From Corynebacterium aquilae DSM 44791 (lineage in GTDB: Bacteria > Actinomycetota > Actinomycetes > Mycobacteriales > Mycobacteriaceae), in contig NZ_CP009245.1 in the NCBI RefSeq assembly GCF_001941445.1, positions 1,573,992 to 1,637,991 of the forward strand: DNA of 64,000 nucleotides, written 5' to 3'. Positions 38,485-50,434 of the stretch are shown here, in pieces. The notes below the pieces were generated by a model. That model searched no databases. It worked only from the letters and a program-made list of their open reading frames with translations, and was not told the origin of the DNA. The first letter of the stretch is position 1. The number at the start of each line of letters is the position of its first letter. A program made the translations under genes and the position numbers.

Positions 38485-39666
38485 TTAACGCTGCGAATCG
38501 AGCACACCATTTTCAATGGACTCCTGTGTCGCGCGCTGGTGTTCATCAAAGGTCCGGTTGAACACCGTCGTACCGTCCTTATCGATGGTCACAAAGAACA
38601 ACCAATCGCCGTCTGCAGGATTCTCCATCGCCTCAATGGCTTCCAAAGAGGGAGAGGCGATAGGGGTTTCCGGGAGACCATCCTTCGCGTAGGTGTTCCA
38701 CGGAGTAACCCGGGCGCGATCCTCGTCGGTCGTGGCGACTTCCTGATTCGGAAGGTCATAGTTGACGGTCGAGTCGAACTCTAGGCGCATCGGCTCCTGC
38801 AGGCGGTTCAAGATCACCCGGGCGACCTTCGGGAAGTCACCGGCAGGCGATTCGCGCTCCACCAAAGAAGCAGCAATCAACAGCTCGTAGGGGGTCAAAC
38901 CGACGGCCTGAGCGCGCCCCACAATGTTGGTCTCGTTTTCTTTCTCCGCGCTGGCGGTGATCAGGCTGCGTAGGACTTCAGCCGCGTTCTGTTCCGGATT
39001 GACGACGTACTCACCCGGCATGATCAGACCCTCGATACGACGCGGGTCGTTACCGCGAGCACGCACCGCATCAACGGCCCATTCGGGAACCCCGAGTTCG
39101 ACCGGGTCTACCCCACCAGCAGCTTGCTTCAGCGCGGCAACAGTCAGGCAATTGGATGCGCCTTCAGCACAGGTGACCTGGCTGATCTGGGAGAAAATAC
39201 CCGGACGGGTTTTACCACCAACGACAACCACGTCGTTGAGCGTGGCGCCGCCGGGGATGTCGAGGGTTTGCACCTTATTGGCGGGATTCAGCAGTGCCTC
39301 AACAGCGGACTCAGCAGACATCTCCCCCTGCAGACGGTAGATACCAGGCTGCACCTTGGCGGCGTTCGGGTTTGCCCCGGCAGCCTTCTGGAAAGCGCCG
39401 TTGGATTTCACGATGTCGCGCTCAACAAGCTCGGGTCCGAGTTCACTCACCGAGGAGCCGGGCTTAATCTCGACAAGTTCAACCTGGCCGTTTCCGGTGG
39501 TGGTGTAGTCGGCTGGAGTTTTCATGTTGTTGCGTTCGATGGCGATGTACACCACGGATCCGATGATCAGCAGCAACGTGACAATCAGAACCGCGAGGCC
39601 CCTTTGACGACGTTTCACGTACGTCGACTCCATGCGACGTGAGGGGGCGGGGCGATGAGTACTCAA
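38485..39666 (-). CDS. mltG: Endolytic peptidoglycan transglycosylase MltG
   Basis: Membrane-anchored YceG-family enzyme that cleaves nascent glycan strands. A basic N-terminus ([12 protein letters not shown]) is followed by one transmembrane helix ([20 protein letters not shown], about residues 24-43). The extracytoplasmic part contains a LysM-like subdomain ([22 protein letters not shown]) and the catalytic domain with SLVERESP (catalytic Glu), [13 protein letters not shown], and [20 protein letters not shown]. The reading starts with a TTG overlapping the ruvX stop (TTGA); ATG 39633 is an alternative. Length 393. Confidence 0.93.
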   Translation of the reverse strand: MSTHRPAPSRRMESTYVKRRQRGLAVLIVTLLLIIGSVVYIAIERNNMKTPADYTTTGNGQVELVEIKPGSSVSELGPELVERDIVKSNGAFQKAAGANPNAAKVQPGIYRLQGEMSAESAVEALLNPANKVQTLDIPGGATLNDVVVVGGKTRPGIFSQISQVTCAEGASNCLTVAALKQAAGGVDPVELGVPEWAVDAVRARGNDPRRIEGLIMPGEYVVNPEQNAAEVLRSLITASAEKENETNIVGRAQAVGLTPYELLIAASLVERESPAGDFPKVARVILNRLQEPMRLEFDSTVNYDLPNQEVATTDEDRARVTPWNTYAKDGLPETPIASPSLEAIEAMENPADGDWLFFVTIDKDGTTVFNRTFDEHQRATQESIENGVLDSQR

Positions 39667-40247
39667 CGGCCTAGTGTCTCGCTTTCATGGTGGGATGCAG
39701 CCTCAGGGGTGTCCTGAGGCTGGTCTGCCTGTTCAGCGTTATCGGCAGCAGCTAGAGCGCGGTGACGTCCGTCGAGCCAGCTTTGCAGGATTTCGACGGC
39801 CGCGGCCTGATCGATGACGGCGCGAGAATTTCTCGCACTGACACCGCTGGCGCGTAGCGCTTGTGTGGCAACTACTGTAGTCAGCCTTTCGTCCGCCAGC
39901 CTGACCGGCACGGCTTTTTCAGCACGTTTTAATCTTCTTTTCACCCGCCGGGCGATTTCGGAAGCTTGTTTCGCCGACTGCGAGCCGTTTCCTTTCAAGT
40001 CCCGGGGTAGCCCGACAACGACCTCAACCGCGCCATAGTCAGAGATGATTTCCATGATGCGGTCGATATCTTCGCCATCCGCCCCGCGCATTTTGGTTTT
40101 GCGGGCGACGGTTTCGACGGGCATCGCCATGGTGGCTTCCCGGTTTGATCGGGCGACCCCGATGCGCACACTGCCCACATCTAAACCGATTCGGCAGCCA
40201 GGACCTGGATCATCGACGCCTGGGGTGTCGGGAAAAATTGCTGGCAT
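39663..40247 (-). CDS. ruvX: Holliday-junction-resolvase-like protein RuvX/YqgF
   Basis: RNase H-fold nuclease of the YqgF family, implicated in 16S rRNA 5'-end processing and possibly in recombination. The start at ATG 40247 gives [20 protein letters not shown], then the first catalytic Asp in [35 protein letters not shown] and [20 protein letters not shown] carry the other acidic sites, with [17 protein letters not shown] near the end of the domain. A 40-residue low-complexity tail follows ([15 protein letters not shown]...). Length is 194 residues. It is coupled to mltG and lies after alaS, the usual order. Confidence 0.92.
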   Translation of the reverse strand: MPAIFPDTPGVDDPGPGCRIGLDVGSVRIGVARSNREATMAMPVETVARKTKMRGADGEDIDRIMEIISDYGAVEVVVGLPRDLKGNGSQSAKQASEIARRVKRRLKRAEKAVPVRLADERLTTVVATQALRASGVSARNSRAVIDQAAAVEILQSWLDGRHRALAAADNAEQADQPQDTPEAASHHESETLGR

Positions 40248-40295
40248 GGTGACCTTTCGAGGGATGGAAGGTTGTCGGACTCTTGTAAGGACTGT

Positions 40296-40324
40296 GGCCC
40301 CACCCACGCACGGTGGGTGGGGCC
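40296..40324 (-). terminator. Hairpin between alaS and ruvX
   Basis: GGCCCCACCCAC and GTGGGTGGGGCC form a perfect 12-base-pair stem with a five-base loop, 40 bases after the alaS stop. It probably terminates or attenuates alaS transcripts before ruvX. Confidence 0.7.
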
Positions 40325-40363
40325 ACTCCCCAATGGGGCGTTATCTAGCCTGTGGGCCAGATT

Positions 40364-43030
<2,667 letters not shown>

Positions 43031-43231
43031 GACGAAGTCAACCTCACTTGGTTTTGTGATCTGTGTTTATCAATTCGGGACAACAGTTTCCTGTGTGCCA
43101 CCGCAGTCGGTTGTGGCCGGGGATGCAGGTGGCGGTATTCCTCCGCGCCACTTTAGTCGACGGCGGGGATTTTAGTCTCTTTGGCACCGTATTTTTTGGG
43201 TTGGGGTTGTTTGGCGGTGGTGGGTTGGGGC

Positions 43232-44665
43232 TTAATTTTTTGCGCGGATGAGGCGGCGCAGTCTGCCGAGCCAGTCTCCGCGGCCTTTTTCTTGGCCGTG
43301 TTCGCTGGGTTGGTAGTAGACGGCATCGTCTAGCCCTTCGGGGATGTAGCGTTGGGCGAGTACTCCGCGCGGGTCGTCGTGGGGGTAGCGGTAGCCGACT
43401 GCGTGGCCGAGTTTTTCGGCTCCTGAGTAGTGCCCGTCGCGCAAGTGTGGGGGCACGGGTGGGGTGTGTCCGTGGCGGACGTCTGCCATTGCGGCATCGA
43501 TGGCTGCGATGACGGCGTTGGATTTTGGTGCGAGTGCGATGTGGATGGTTGCTTGCGCTAGCGCTAGGCGTGCTTCTGGTAGCCCGATGAGGGCTACTGC
43601 TTCAGCGGCGGCCACCGCGGTCTGTAGCGCGGTGGGGTCGGCCATTCCGACGTCTTCGGATGCGTGGATGACGAGGCGACGGGCGATGAAGCGGGGATCT
43701 TCGCCGGCTTCGAGCATGCGGGCCAGGTAGTGCAGGGCGGCATCGACGTCGGAACCGCGCATTGATTTGATAAACGCGCTGGTGACGTCGTAGTGCTGGT
43801 CGCCGTCGCGATCGTAGCGGACGGTGGCTTTATCGATGCGGGTGGTGATGTCCTCGCAGGTGATTTCGGTTCCGGGGGCGAGTCCCTCTGCAATGGCATC
43901 GAGGTAGGTGAGTGCGCGGCGGGCATCGCCGCCAGCTAGTCGGATGAGAAGGTCTTGGGCTTGTGTGCCCATGGTGATGGCGCCGTTGAGCCCGCGTTCT
44001 TCGGTGAGGGCGCGGGTGATTACGGTGCGGATGTCTTCGTCGCCAAGGGAGCGCAGGGTGATGATGAGGCTGCGGGAGAGCAGGGGGGCGACGACGGAAA
44101 ACGAGGGGTTTTCAGTAGTGGCGGCGACGAGGAGGACGTCTCGGTTTTCTACTGCGGCCAGCAGTGCGTCTTGTTGGGTTTTGGAAAACCGGTGCACCTC
44201 GTCGATGAATAGGACGGTGGATTCGTTGCGGTGTCTGGCGGTGCGGGCTTGTGCGATGACTTCACGTACTTCTTTCACACCGCTTGATAGGGCCGATAGG
44301 GCCACGAAATGGTCGCCGGTGGCTGAGGAGATCAGGGAGGCGAGGGTGGTTTTTCCGGTGCCGGGTGGCCCGTAGAGGATGACTGAGGCGGCACCGTTGC
44401 CTTCGACGAGGCGGCGCAGTGGTGTGCCAGGCCCGAGGATGTGTTCTTGGCCTACGACTTCGTCGAGGGTGCGGGGACGCATGCGGGTAGCCAGTGGCGC
44501 GTGTGATCCCGGGTGGAAGTAGTCTTGCGCCAGTGCCGTGGTGTCTTCTGTGGCTGGGTGGCGGCCGGGCAGATCGAATAGTCCGTCGCTGTTGATAGCT
44601 GCACTCCGTTCGGGCGTGGTGTTGCGTCTGCTTCCAGTATGGTCGCTTGAATGCTGCAACCCCAA
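43232..44665 (-). CDS. rarA: Replication-associated recombination protein A (RarA/MgsA)
   Basis: AAA+ ATPase acting at stalled replication forks. After a ~45-residue variable N-terminus, [27 protein letters not shown] introduces the AAA+ core. Walker [16 protein letters not shown], Walker [20 protein letters not shown] and sensor 1 ATTENPSF are clear. The C-terminal MgsA domain has [35 protein letters not shown], then [21 protein letters not shown]. Length is 477 residues; the first 20-30 residues may not be part of the protein. Start selection is uncertain. Confidence 0.92.
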   Translation of the reverse strand: MGLQHSSDHTGSRRNTTPERSAAINSDGLFDLPGRHPATEDTTALAQDYFHPGSHAPLATRMRPRTLDEVVGQEHILGPGTPLRRLVEGNGAASVILYGPPGTGKTTLASLISSATGDHFVALSALSSGVKEVREVIAQARTARHRNESTVLFIDEVHRFSKTQQDALLAAVENRDVLLVAATTENPSFSVVAPLLSRSLIITLRSLGDEDIRTVITRALTEERGLNGAITMGTQAQDLLIRLAGGDARRALTYLDAIAEGLAPGTEITCEDITTRIDKATVRYDRDGDQHYDVTSAFIKSMRGSDVDAALHYLARMLEAGEDPRFIARRLVIHASEDVGMADPTALQTAVAAAEAVALIGLPEARLALAQATIHIALAPKSNAVIAAIDAAMADVRHGHTPPVPPHLRDGHYSGAEKLGHAVGYRYPHDDPRGVLAQRYIPEGLDDAVYYQPSEHGQEKGRGDWLGRLRRLIRAKN

Positions 44666-44698
44666 TGGAACACTGATTTGAGTGTTGCATTGGGGTTG
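44657..44698 (-). terminator. Hairpin between the phosphotransferase gene and rarA
   Basis: CAACCCCAATG and CATTGGGGTTG form an 11-base-pair stem with an inner ACACT/AGTGT stem. It starts 24 bases past the phosphotransferase stop and overlaps the rarA start region slightly, so it could terminate transcription or affect rarA initiation. Confidence 0.55.
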
Positions 44699-44722
44699 TG
44701 GCCAGTCACATTCGTTTGTGTT

Positions 44723-45979
44723 TTAGGGCTCGACGACGGCGAGGGCTTCCAGTCGTTCGCAGACGGTGTGGGCGAATTGTTCGATGTCGGCGAATCGTTC
44801 GTCCCCACCGCGGGCTGCCATTCTTTGCATCGCTTGGAAGGTTTCAAGCAGGTCGCGGCGCGCTACTCCCCCATTGCGCAGTACGGATCCTAGGGAGCCG
44901 CCGGCGAGGATGTCGTAGTCGTCGTCGTGGATGTCGCAGCGGAAAGCTTCGTGTTCAGCCGAGGGGGTGTGGTCGGCTTCGACGTGGTCGGCGGCGAGTT
45001 GGGTGGCGAGCTGATTCATCGAGCCGTAGTAGATATAGGTCAGGCTCGACAGTGCCCATCCGATCATGGCGGTCAGGATGCGGGCACGCAGGCGTTCGCC
45101 GTTGCTGACGTTGGGCCAAATCCCATCGACTTCGTGCACCCAGGCAGCCACGAAAGCGTCTGCTTCTTCGTCGCTGATGGGGTGGGCGAGCGGGAACTGG
45201 GGAAAACCGGCGATGACGCAGGCAACATCGAATGTGGCGTCGCGGAATCCTGCCCACTCGTAGTCCAGGAAGCTCACGCCGTTGGCGTAGAGGACGTTGT
45301 CGGGTGAAAGGTCGAAGGGGCTAAAGGCGCGATGTTGGCCCCTTAAGAGTCGCCGCTTGGCGTCTGCTGCGAAGTCCGACACCGTGGCGGGCAGTTCAAC
45401 TCCGGACTTGTGGAGTAGTTCGATGCCGGTGTCAATGGCGACCAGTAGTGCTTCGTCCCTGGACGCGTGGACTTCGGAGGTTTCCGGGTGCTTGGTCAGC
45501 ATCCGCTTGAGCAGCACATCGAAACCTTCTTCACGTTCCGCGGTGCCGGCGTGCATGCGCCCGATGGCGTGCCCGAGGGTGCGCAGAATCTGCAGCCGGG
45601 CGGGGGCGTCCGCGTAGGACAGCAGATCCTCGAGGGTGTCTCCTTCCCCAGCGTCCGAGATGACCAGCAGCCGGTGTTCAATGTCGTAGCCAAGCAGTAC
45701 CGGGCCGGGGCGGACGTCTTCCGGCAAGGAGTTGGTGAATTGGTAGGCGACGACTTCCCGAATGAAGTAGGCATCTTCGTATTCGTCGACGCTGGCTGGG
45801 GAGTATTTCAGCACGACGGAACGTTGCTGGAGGAAAGGCTGGGCCGCGACGCGGGCGCGGATGACTTTCGAGGATCCGGAACCTTGGAGTTCAACGGGGT
45901 CGCTGAGGACCTGCTCACCCCCGAAGCGCTCGGAGAGCATCCGCTCTCCGAGGCTGATGATGTCTTGGGTTGAAAGCAC
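44723..45979 (-). CDS. Aminoglycoside-phosphotransferase-like kinase with altered Brenner motif
   Basis: A 418-residue protein of the APH/choline-kinase-like fold. The GTG at 45979 is chosen because AGGAG stands 8 bases before it; it begins VLSTQDIISLGERML. The N-lobe has a Gly-rich loop (ELQGSGSSKVIRARV) and the ATP-binding Lys in SVVLKYSPAS. The catalytic loop reads PFDLSPDNVLY (221-231) where the family has HGDLHPGNVL, and the metal motif is LDYEWAG (238-244). The catalytic Asp and the Asn remain, but the conserved His is absent. The substrate is unknown; I see no reason to call it a resistance enzyme. The gene stands alone between aspS and rarA. Confidence 0.75.
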   Translation of the reverse strand: MLSTQDIISLGERMLSERFGGEQVLSDPVELQGSGSSKVIRARVAAQPFLQQRSVVLKYSPASVDEYEDAYFIREVVAYQFTNSLPEDVRPGPVLLGYDIEHRLLVISDAGEGDTLEDLLSYADAPARLQILRTLGHAIGRMHAGTAEREEGFDVLLKRMLTKHPETSEVHASRDEALLVAIDTGIELLHKSGVELPATVSDFAADAKRRLLRGQHRAFSPFDLSPDNVLYANGVSFLDYEWAGFRDATFDVACVIAGFPQFPLAHPISDEEADAFVAAWVHEVDGIWPNVSNGERLRARILTAMIGWALSSLTYIYYGSMNQLATQLAADHVEADHTPSAEHEAFRCDIHDDDYDILAGGSLGSVLRNGGVARRDLLETFQAMQRMAARGGDERFADIEQFAHTVCERLEALAVVEP

Positions 45980-46356
45980 TTGGGTACTCCTGGTGTGGGG
46001 TCGTGTGCGGCGGTGTGGGGATGTGAGATGAACAATGTTGCCCGTCGTGGCAACGCTGCGGACGCCGGCACTAGGTGTATGCGGACTTGCAGTGGCCACT
46101 GTCGGCCAGTTGGGCAAAGCCGCCGGTGCGAGTTGTTCGCTTTTGATGTGATTGTTGGCCCACGAGGCGAAAGGTTTGCCGAATCATTTTTGCTTCCCGG
46201 CTTGTTTGTGGGGAAGGTTTTGCACGGCGGGGGTTAATGCGTGTGGGCGCTAATGTGCCTAAAGTGCACGAAACTATTACAAGTGTGCCATGAAAAAGCC
46301 CCGGGTTGTGCTCGGCACGCCCCGGGGCTTTGGAAAACAATCACCTGAAGTGCTGA
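45980..46356. other. Region between aspS and the phosphotransferase gene
   Basis: No gene is supported. It contains the aspS terminator (46294-46331) and about 310 bases of upstream sequence for the phosphotransferase gene. The only other structure noticed is a small inverted repeat GTGC-CTAAA-GTGCAC near 46255-46268. Confidence 0.4.
46294..46331 (-). terminator. Terminator after aspS
   Basis: AAGCCCCGGG and its complement form a 10- to 11-base-pair stem, followed by TTTTTCATGG on the minus strand, 25 bases past the aspS stop: a strong intrinsic terminator. Confidence 0.85.
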
Positions 46357-48156
46357 TTATTTCTTGTCAGCCTCAACCGGCTTCTTCTTCGGCTTGGCGT
46401 CGATGCCGGATTCCTTGCGCTGTTCCGGGGTGATCTCAGCCGGCGCGTCGGTCAGCGGGTCAACACCGCCACCGGACTTAGGGAAGGCGATGACGTCGCG
46501 AATGGAGTCAAAGCCGCCCAGCAGGCTGACGATGCGGTCCCAGCCGAAGGCAATGCCGCCGTGCGGCGGTGCGCCGAAGGCGAAAGCGTCCAGCAGGAAG
46601 CCGAACTTCTCCTGGGCTTCCTCTTCGCCGATGCCCATGACGTTGAAGACACGTTCTTGGACGTCGCGGCGGTGGATACGGATGGAGCCACCACCGATTT
46701 CGTTGCCGTTGCACACGATGTCATAGGCGTAGGCCAATGCCTCGCCGGGGTTCTCGTCGAAGGTGTCGAGGCATTCCGGCTTCGGGGAGGTGAAGGCGTG
46801 GTGCACTGCGGTCCACTTGGAGTGGCCCAGGGCAACGTCACCGGAGGCGGTGGCGTCGGCGGAGGGCTCAAACATCGGGGCGTCAACAACCCAGGTGAAA
46901 GCCCAATCGCCGTCCTTGATCAGGTCGAGCTTGCGGGCAATTTCGCCGCGGGCAGCGCCGAGCAAGGCGCGGGAGGATTTGGTGTCGCCGGCGGCGAAGA
47001 AGATGCAGTCGCCCGGCTGTGCGCCGACGTGAGCGGCGATGCCGGCGCGTTCCGCGTCGGTGATGTTCTTCGCGACCGGGCCGGCCAGCTCGCCGTCTTC
47101 CCCGACCAGGATGTACGCCAGCCCCTTGGCGCCACGCTGCTTAGCCCATTCCTGCCACGCGTCCAGCTGGCGGCGGGGCTGGCTGGCGCCGCCTTCCATC
47201 ACCACGGCGCCGACGTATTCGTTTTGGAACACACGGAACGTGGTGTCCTTGAAGAACTCGGTACATTCGACAATCTTGATATCGAAGCGCAGATCCGGCT
47301 TGTCGGAGCCGTACAGGCGCATCGCATCGGCGTAGGTCATGCGCGGGATCGGGGTGGGAATGTCGTAGCCGATGAGCTTCCACAGCTCGGTGACGATTTC
47401 TTCGGCCAGCGCAATGACGTCGTCCTGATCGACGAAGCTCATCTCGATGTCCAGCTGGGTGAACTCCGGCTGGCGGTCAGCGCGGAAATCCTCATCGCGG
47501 TAGCAGCGCGCGATCTGGTAGTAGCGCTCCATGCCGGCCACCATCAGCAGCTGCTTGAACAGCTGTGGAGACTGCGGCAGCGCGTAGAACGTGCCCGGCT
47601 TCAGACGTGCGGGAACCAGGAAGTCGCGGGCACCCTCGGGGGTCGAACGGGTCAGCGTCGGGGTCTCAATTTCGGTGAACTCGTGAGCGTCGAGAACCTT
47701 ACGGGCGGCCTTGTTGGCTGCGGAACGCAAACGCAACGCCTCCCCCTGGGCGGGACGACGCAGGTCGAGGTAGCGGTACTTCAGGCGAGCTTCCTCACCA
47801 ACTTCACCAGAGTGGCCGTCTTCGATCTGGAAAGGCAGCGGGGCGGACTCGTTGAGAACCTCCAACTCGCTGACGTTGACCTCAACGTCACCAGAGGGCA
47901 GGTTCGGGTTTTCAGAACCTTCCGGACGAAGTTCCACCACGCCGGTCACCTGCACGCAGAACTCGCTGCGCAGGTGGTGGGCGCGCTCAGCGACGTCGGA
48001 ATTGCGGAAAACCACCTGGGCGATGCCGGAGCGGTCGCGCAGATCGATGAAGATCACGCCACCGTGGTCGCGGCGGCGGGAAACCCAACCGGTCAACGTC
48101 ACAGTTTGGCCAGCGGTTTCTTTCCTCAAGTCACCCGCAAGATGAGTGCGCAGCAC
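46357..48156 (-). CDS. aspS: Aspartyl-tRNA synthetase
   Basis: Class IIb synthetase. The start is a GTG at 48156 ([20 protein letters not shown]) with AAAGGA about 10 bases upstream. The N-terminal OB anticodon-binding domain has [26 protein letters not shown]. The catalytic domain has [19 protein letters not shown], the flipping loop, [11 protein letters not shown], and motif 2 [25 protein letters not shown]. Motif 3 is [13 protein letters not shown] near residue 541. A ~45-residue Lys/Glu-rich tail ends [10 protein letters not shown]. Length 599. Bacterial-type enzymes of this clade are often non-discriminating; that cannot be decided here. Confidence 0.96.
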   Translation of the reverse strand: MLRTHLAGDLRKETAGQTVTLTGWVSRRRDHGGVIFIDLRDRSGIAQVVFRNSDVAERAHHLRSEFCVQVTGVVELRPEGSENPNLPSGDVEVNVSELEVLNESAPLPFQIEDGHSGEVGEEARLKYRYLDLRRPAQGEALRLRSAANKAARKVLDAHEFTEIETPTLTRSTPEGARDFLVPARLKPGTFYALPQSPQLFKQLLMVAGMERYYQIARCYRDEDFRADRQPEFTQLDIEMSFVDQDDVIALAEEIVTELWKLIGYDIPTPIPRMTYADAMRLYGSDKPDLRFDIKIVECTEFFKDTTFRVFQNEYVGAVVMEGGASQPRRQLDAWQEWAKQRGAKGLAYILVGEDGELAGPVAKNITDAERAGIAAHVGAQPGDCIFFAAGDTKSSRALLGAARGEIARKLDLIKDGDWAFTWVVDAPMFEPSADATASGDVALGHSKWTAVHHAFTSPKPECLDTFDENPGEALAYAYDIVCNGNEIGGGSIRIHRRDVQERVFNVMGIGEEEAQEKFGFLLDAFAFGAPPHGGIAFGWDRIVSLLGGFDSIRDVIAFPKSGGGVDPLTDAPAEITPEQRKESGIDAKPKKKPVEADKK

Positions 48157-48500
48157 GTAAATCGTGTCCTTTCACGCCTAAATCGAAAACTCTAAATCCA
48201 ACCGCAATGGTGCGGCTGTACACCCGGTGAGGACAACTCTGCCATGCTGCCGCTTCGACGCTGTCGCAGCGGCACAGTGCCACGAGCTGCCCTTCGTGGG
48301 TCAGACAATAGGACAAGTGTACCCGCAGGCACCTTCCTCGCAGCGACTGGGGCGCAAAGTTCTTTAATCCCCCAGCCGTTTGTCTCCTGCTGCACTACCG
48401 GAGCACGCCGACTGGGGCACAGGTGCACGCGCCAAAGCCATGGGGGTCAGGTGGGGCGTTGTTATTCCTGGCTGTAGCACTGATGTGGCATGATCACACC
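48157..48500. other. Divergent intergenic region aspS / zinc metallopeptidase
   Basis: No gene is seen in these 344 bases. Next to the metallopeptidase start, CATGAT lies six bases before the ATG, a possible -10 box of a leaderless transcript. The overlapping TGTGG-CATGA-TCACA resembles a CRP/GlxR site but its spacing is one base short. Confidence 0.35.
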
Positions 48501-49385
48501 ATGACTTTTCGCGACGACGTAAAACTAAACAGCAACCGGGCCCGGCGTTCCAGCGGTGGCGGCGGACGCGTTGCCGTGGGCGGTGGTATCGGCACCTTGT
48601 TGATGGTGGGGTTGTTCCTGCTTTTGGGCGGCAATCCCGGCGATTTGGGGGGATTGCTGGGTGAAGACCAGCAACAGTTACCTGCCGGCCAGGGGCAAAG
48701 CCAGTCGCAGTCTTTGGAGCACTGCCAGACCGGCAAGGACGCCAATGAGCATGTCGATTGTCGCTTGTCGGCAACCGCGGAAAGTATTGACGCGGTGTGG
48801 TCGAAAGTGTTGCCGCAGCAGGCGGGCATTAAGTACACCGAGCCGGGGTTGGTGATTTTTAGCTCCGCCACCCAGACGGCTTGTGGTGCTGCCAGCTCGC
48901 AGACCGGCCCGTTTTACTGTCCGATGGATCAGACCGCTTATTTCGACACGTCGTTTTTCGACATGCTGAATTCTTTGGGAGCCAAGAATGCCCCCTTCGC
49001 GCAAGAGTATGTGGTGGCCCACGAATTTGGTCACCACATCCAGCAGCTGGAGGGCACCTTGGGAATGAGCAATTACAACGAGCCTGGTCAGGATTCCAAT
49101 GCGGTGCGCATTGAATTGCAGGCGGACTGCTATGCCGGAGTGTGGGCCCACTATGCCAGCGAGGGCAAGTTCTTGGAGCCGTTGACCGATGCGCAGGTGC
49201 GCGACGCGGTGCAGGCTGCCCGCGCTGTCGGTGACGACAACATTCAATCGCGTCAGGGCGGGCGGGTGCGCCCCGACATGTTTACCCATGGTTCTTCCGA
49301 GCAGCGCCAGAAGGCGTTTTTGGCGGGTTATTCCTCCGGCCAGATGAGCGCCTGCGACACCCTGGAGCGCGGCGTCTACCGCTAA
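48501..49385 (+). CDS. Membrane-anchored neutral zinc metallopeptidase (YpfJ-like)
   Basis: A 294-residue protein with a short cytoplasmic N-terminus (MTFRDDVKLNSNRARR), a Gly-rich stretch, one transmembrane helix (about 27-43, GGGIGTLLMVGLFLLLGG) and an extracytoplasmic Zn-peptidase domain. The motif VAHEFGHHIQ at 172-181 is the HExxH zinc site; QADCYAGVW about 40 residues later supplies the third ligand. FYCPMDQTAYFDTSFF and the C-terminal GYSSGQMSACDTL are typical of the putative neutral zinc metallopeptidase family. Physiological substrates are unknown. It is monocistronic and convergent with the FhuF-like gene. Confidence 0.88.
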   Translation: MTFRDDVKLNSNRARRSSGGGGRVAVGGGIGTLLMVGLFLLLGGNPGDLGGLLGEDQQQLPAGQGQSQSQSLEHCQTGKDANEHVDCRLSATAESIDAVWSKVLPQQAGIKYTEPGLVIFSSATQTACGAASSQTGPFYCPMDQTAYFDTSFFDMLNSLGAKNAPFAQEYVVAHEFGHHIQQLEGTLGMSNYNEPGQDSNAVRIELQADCYAGVWAHYASEGKFLEPLTDAQVRDAVQAARAVGDDNIQSRQGGRVRPDMFTHGSSEQRQKAFLAGYSSGQMSACDTLERGVYR

Positions 49386-49492
49386 AGCCCCCTCCTAGCC
49401 AGTCGGCACAGCCCCCTTTCCCCCTTCTTTGCCCTTTTTGCTGCGAGCAGCGTGGGTAGAGATGGGGGTTTTGTATGTGATCTGGCCTTTTT

Positions 49493-50434
49493 TTAAAACA
49501 GGGCTTGCGTCATGGTGGCGCGCCGTTGGGCCTCGTCGCGATGGCAGCACCAATCGCAGTTGTCGGCGCCGGTGGTGTACCAGTGGCAGCAGCTGGTGCG
49601 GTAGTAGGCCAGTTTGGCACCCGGTGGGGTGGGGTTGTGCGCGGGTTGTCGGGTGTCGGTGTGGACGGTGTGGTCACTGGTGAGGGTTTCGAACCAGCCG
49701 GCGCGGAGGTATTGGGGGTGTGCGTGTTGGAGGCCTTGGGCGGTTGTGAGGGCTGTGTGGGGGTCGAGGAGATTTTTACGGACCAAGTTGCGTAAAAGCC
49801 CGCCCGCGGCGGTGAACGTGTTGGCGTTGAGGTTGGGTTGTCCCACGCCGGTGGCGGTGTGGAAGGCTGCGCGTAGTCGGCTGGTGGCGTTGATGAGGTT
49901 GTGGCCCAGCTCAATGGCGTTGTCGGCGGTGGTGGCGCGACCGATGGTGATGGGGCTGGTCGGTGGGCTGCTGGGCTGTGGGTGGGTGGCAAGTGCGGTG
50001 GTGGTGTCGTGGATCCGGCTTGTCACAATTTCGGGGTTGGGGGCTTCGTCGCGGAAGGGGCCGAGAAGCGCGCTAGTGGCGCCGGAGGTGATCAGCAGGT
50101 GGGTGGGGGTGGTTTTCAAGTTTCCCCCCATCACCCAGGTGCCGACGATGAGTCCGACGATGCGGTGGGCTGCGCGTTGGTATGCCAGGGATCCTGCGTG
50201 GCGGAGGCTAGTGCTGTAGGTGGTGGCGAATTGCTGTGCGATGGCGTGGGCGCCGGCGGGGGTTTCAGCGAGGCCGAGGGGAACAGCGATGGGGTTTTTC
50301 CTCCCGAGCGCTGGGATCAGGGCGTGCGGGTCGGCGTAGGTGGCGATTGCTTCGTGTGGGGGCGCGTCGTTTGGGGTGAGGTTTTTGTATTGGAAGGACG
50401 CGGCGCGCAGGGTGGCGAGGATGGTGGTGGTCAT
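49493..50434 (-). CDS. FhuF-like [2Fe-2S] protein, second gene of the SNF2 operon
   Basis: A 313-residue protein whose C-terminus carries CC-x9-C-x2-C (C282, C283, C293, C296, with C297 adjacent) in RTSCCHWYTTGADNCDWCC. FhuF-type ferric-siderophore reductases bind a [2Fe-2S] cluster through a C-terminal CC-x10-C-x2-C, one residue longer. The body is Ala/Thr-rich; the segment AGSLAYQRAAHRIVGLIVGTWVMGGN resembles the central part of FhuF-like proteins. There is no signal peptide or transmembrane helix. Its start overlaps the SNF2 helicase stop by four bases, so the two are coupled. A redox or iron-sensing role is possible; siderophore reduction is not supported by any neighbouring iron-uptake gene. 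Confidence 0.65.
   Translation of the reverse strand: MTTTILATLRAASFQYKNLTPNDAPPHEAIATYADPHALIPALGRKNPIAVPLGLAETPAGAHAIAQQFATTYSTSLRHAGSLAYQRAAHRIVGLIVGTWVMGGNLKTTPTHLLITSGATSALLGPFRDEAPNPEIVTSRIHDTTTALATHPQPSSPPTSPITIGRATTADNAIELGHNLINATSRLRAAFHTATGVGQPNLNANTFTAAGGLLRNLVRKNLLDPHTALTTAQGLQHAHPQYLRAGWFETLTSDHTVHTDTRQPAHNPTPPGAKLAYYRTSCCHWYTTGADNCDWCCHRDEAQRRATMTQALF

Noticed and set aside
44723..45979. Aminoglycoside resistance kinase
   Set aside because: Only the general APH fold is seen; the catalytic loop deviates and the gene lies in a core region.
48484..48498. GlxR/CRP-like site TGTGG-CATGA-TCACA before the zinc metallopeptidase gene
   Set aside because: The half-site spacing is one base shorter than the consensus and the left half is imperfect; it overlaps the probable -10 box, so the similarity is likely chance.
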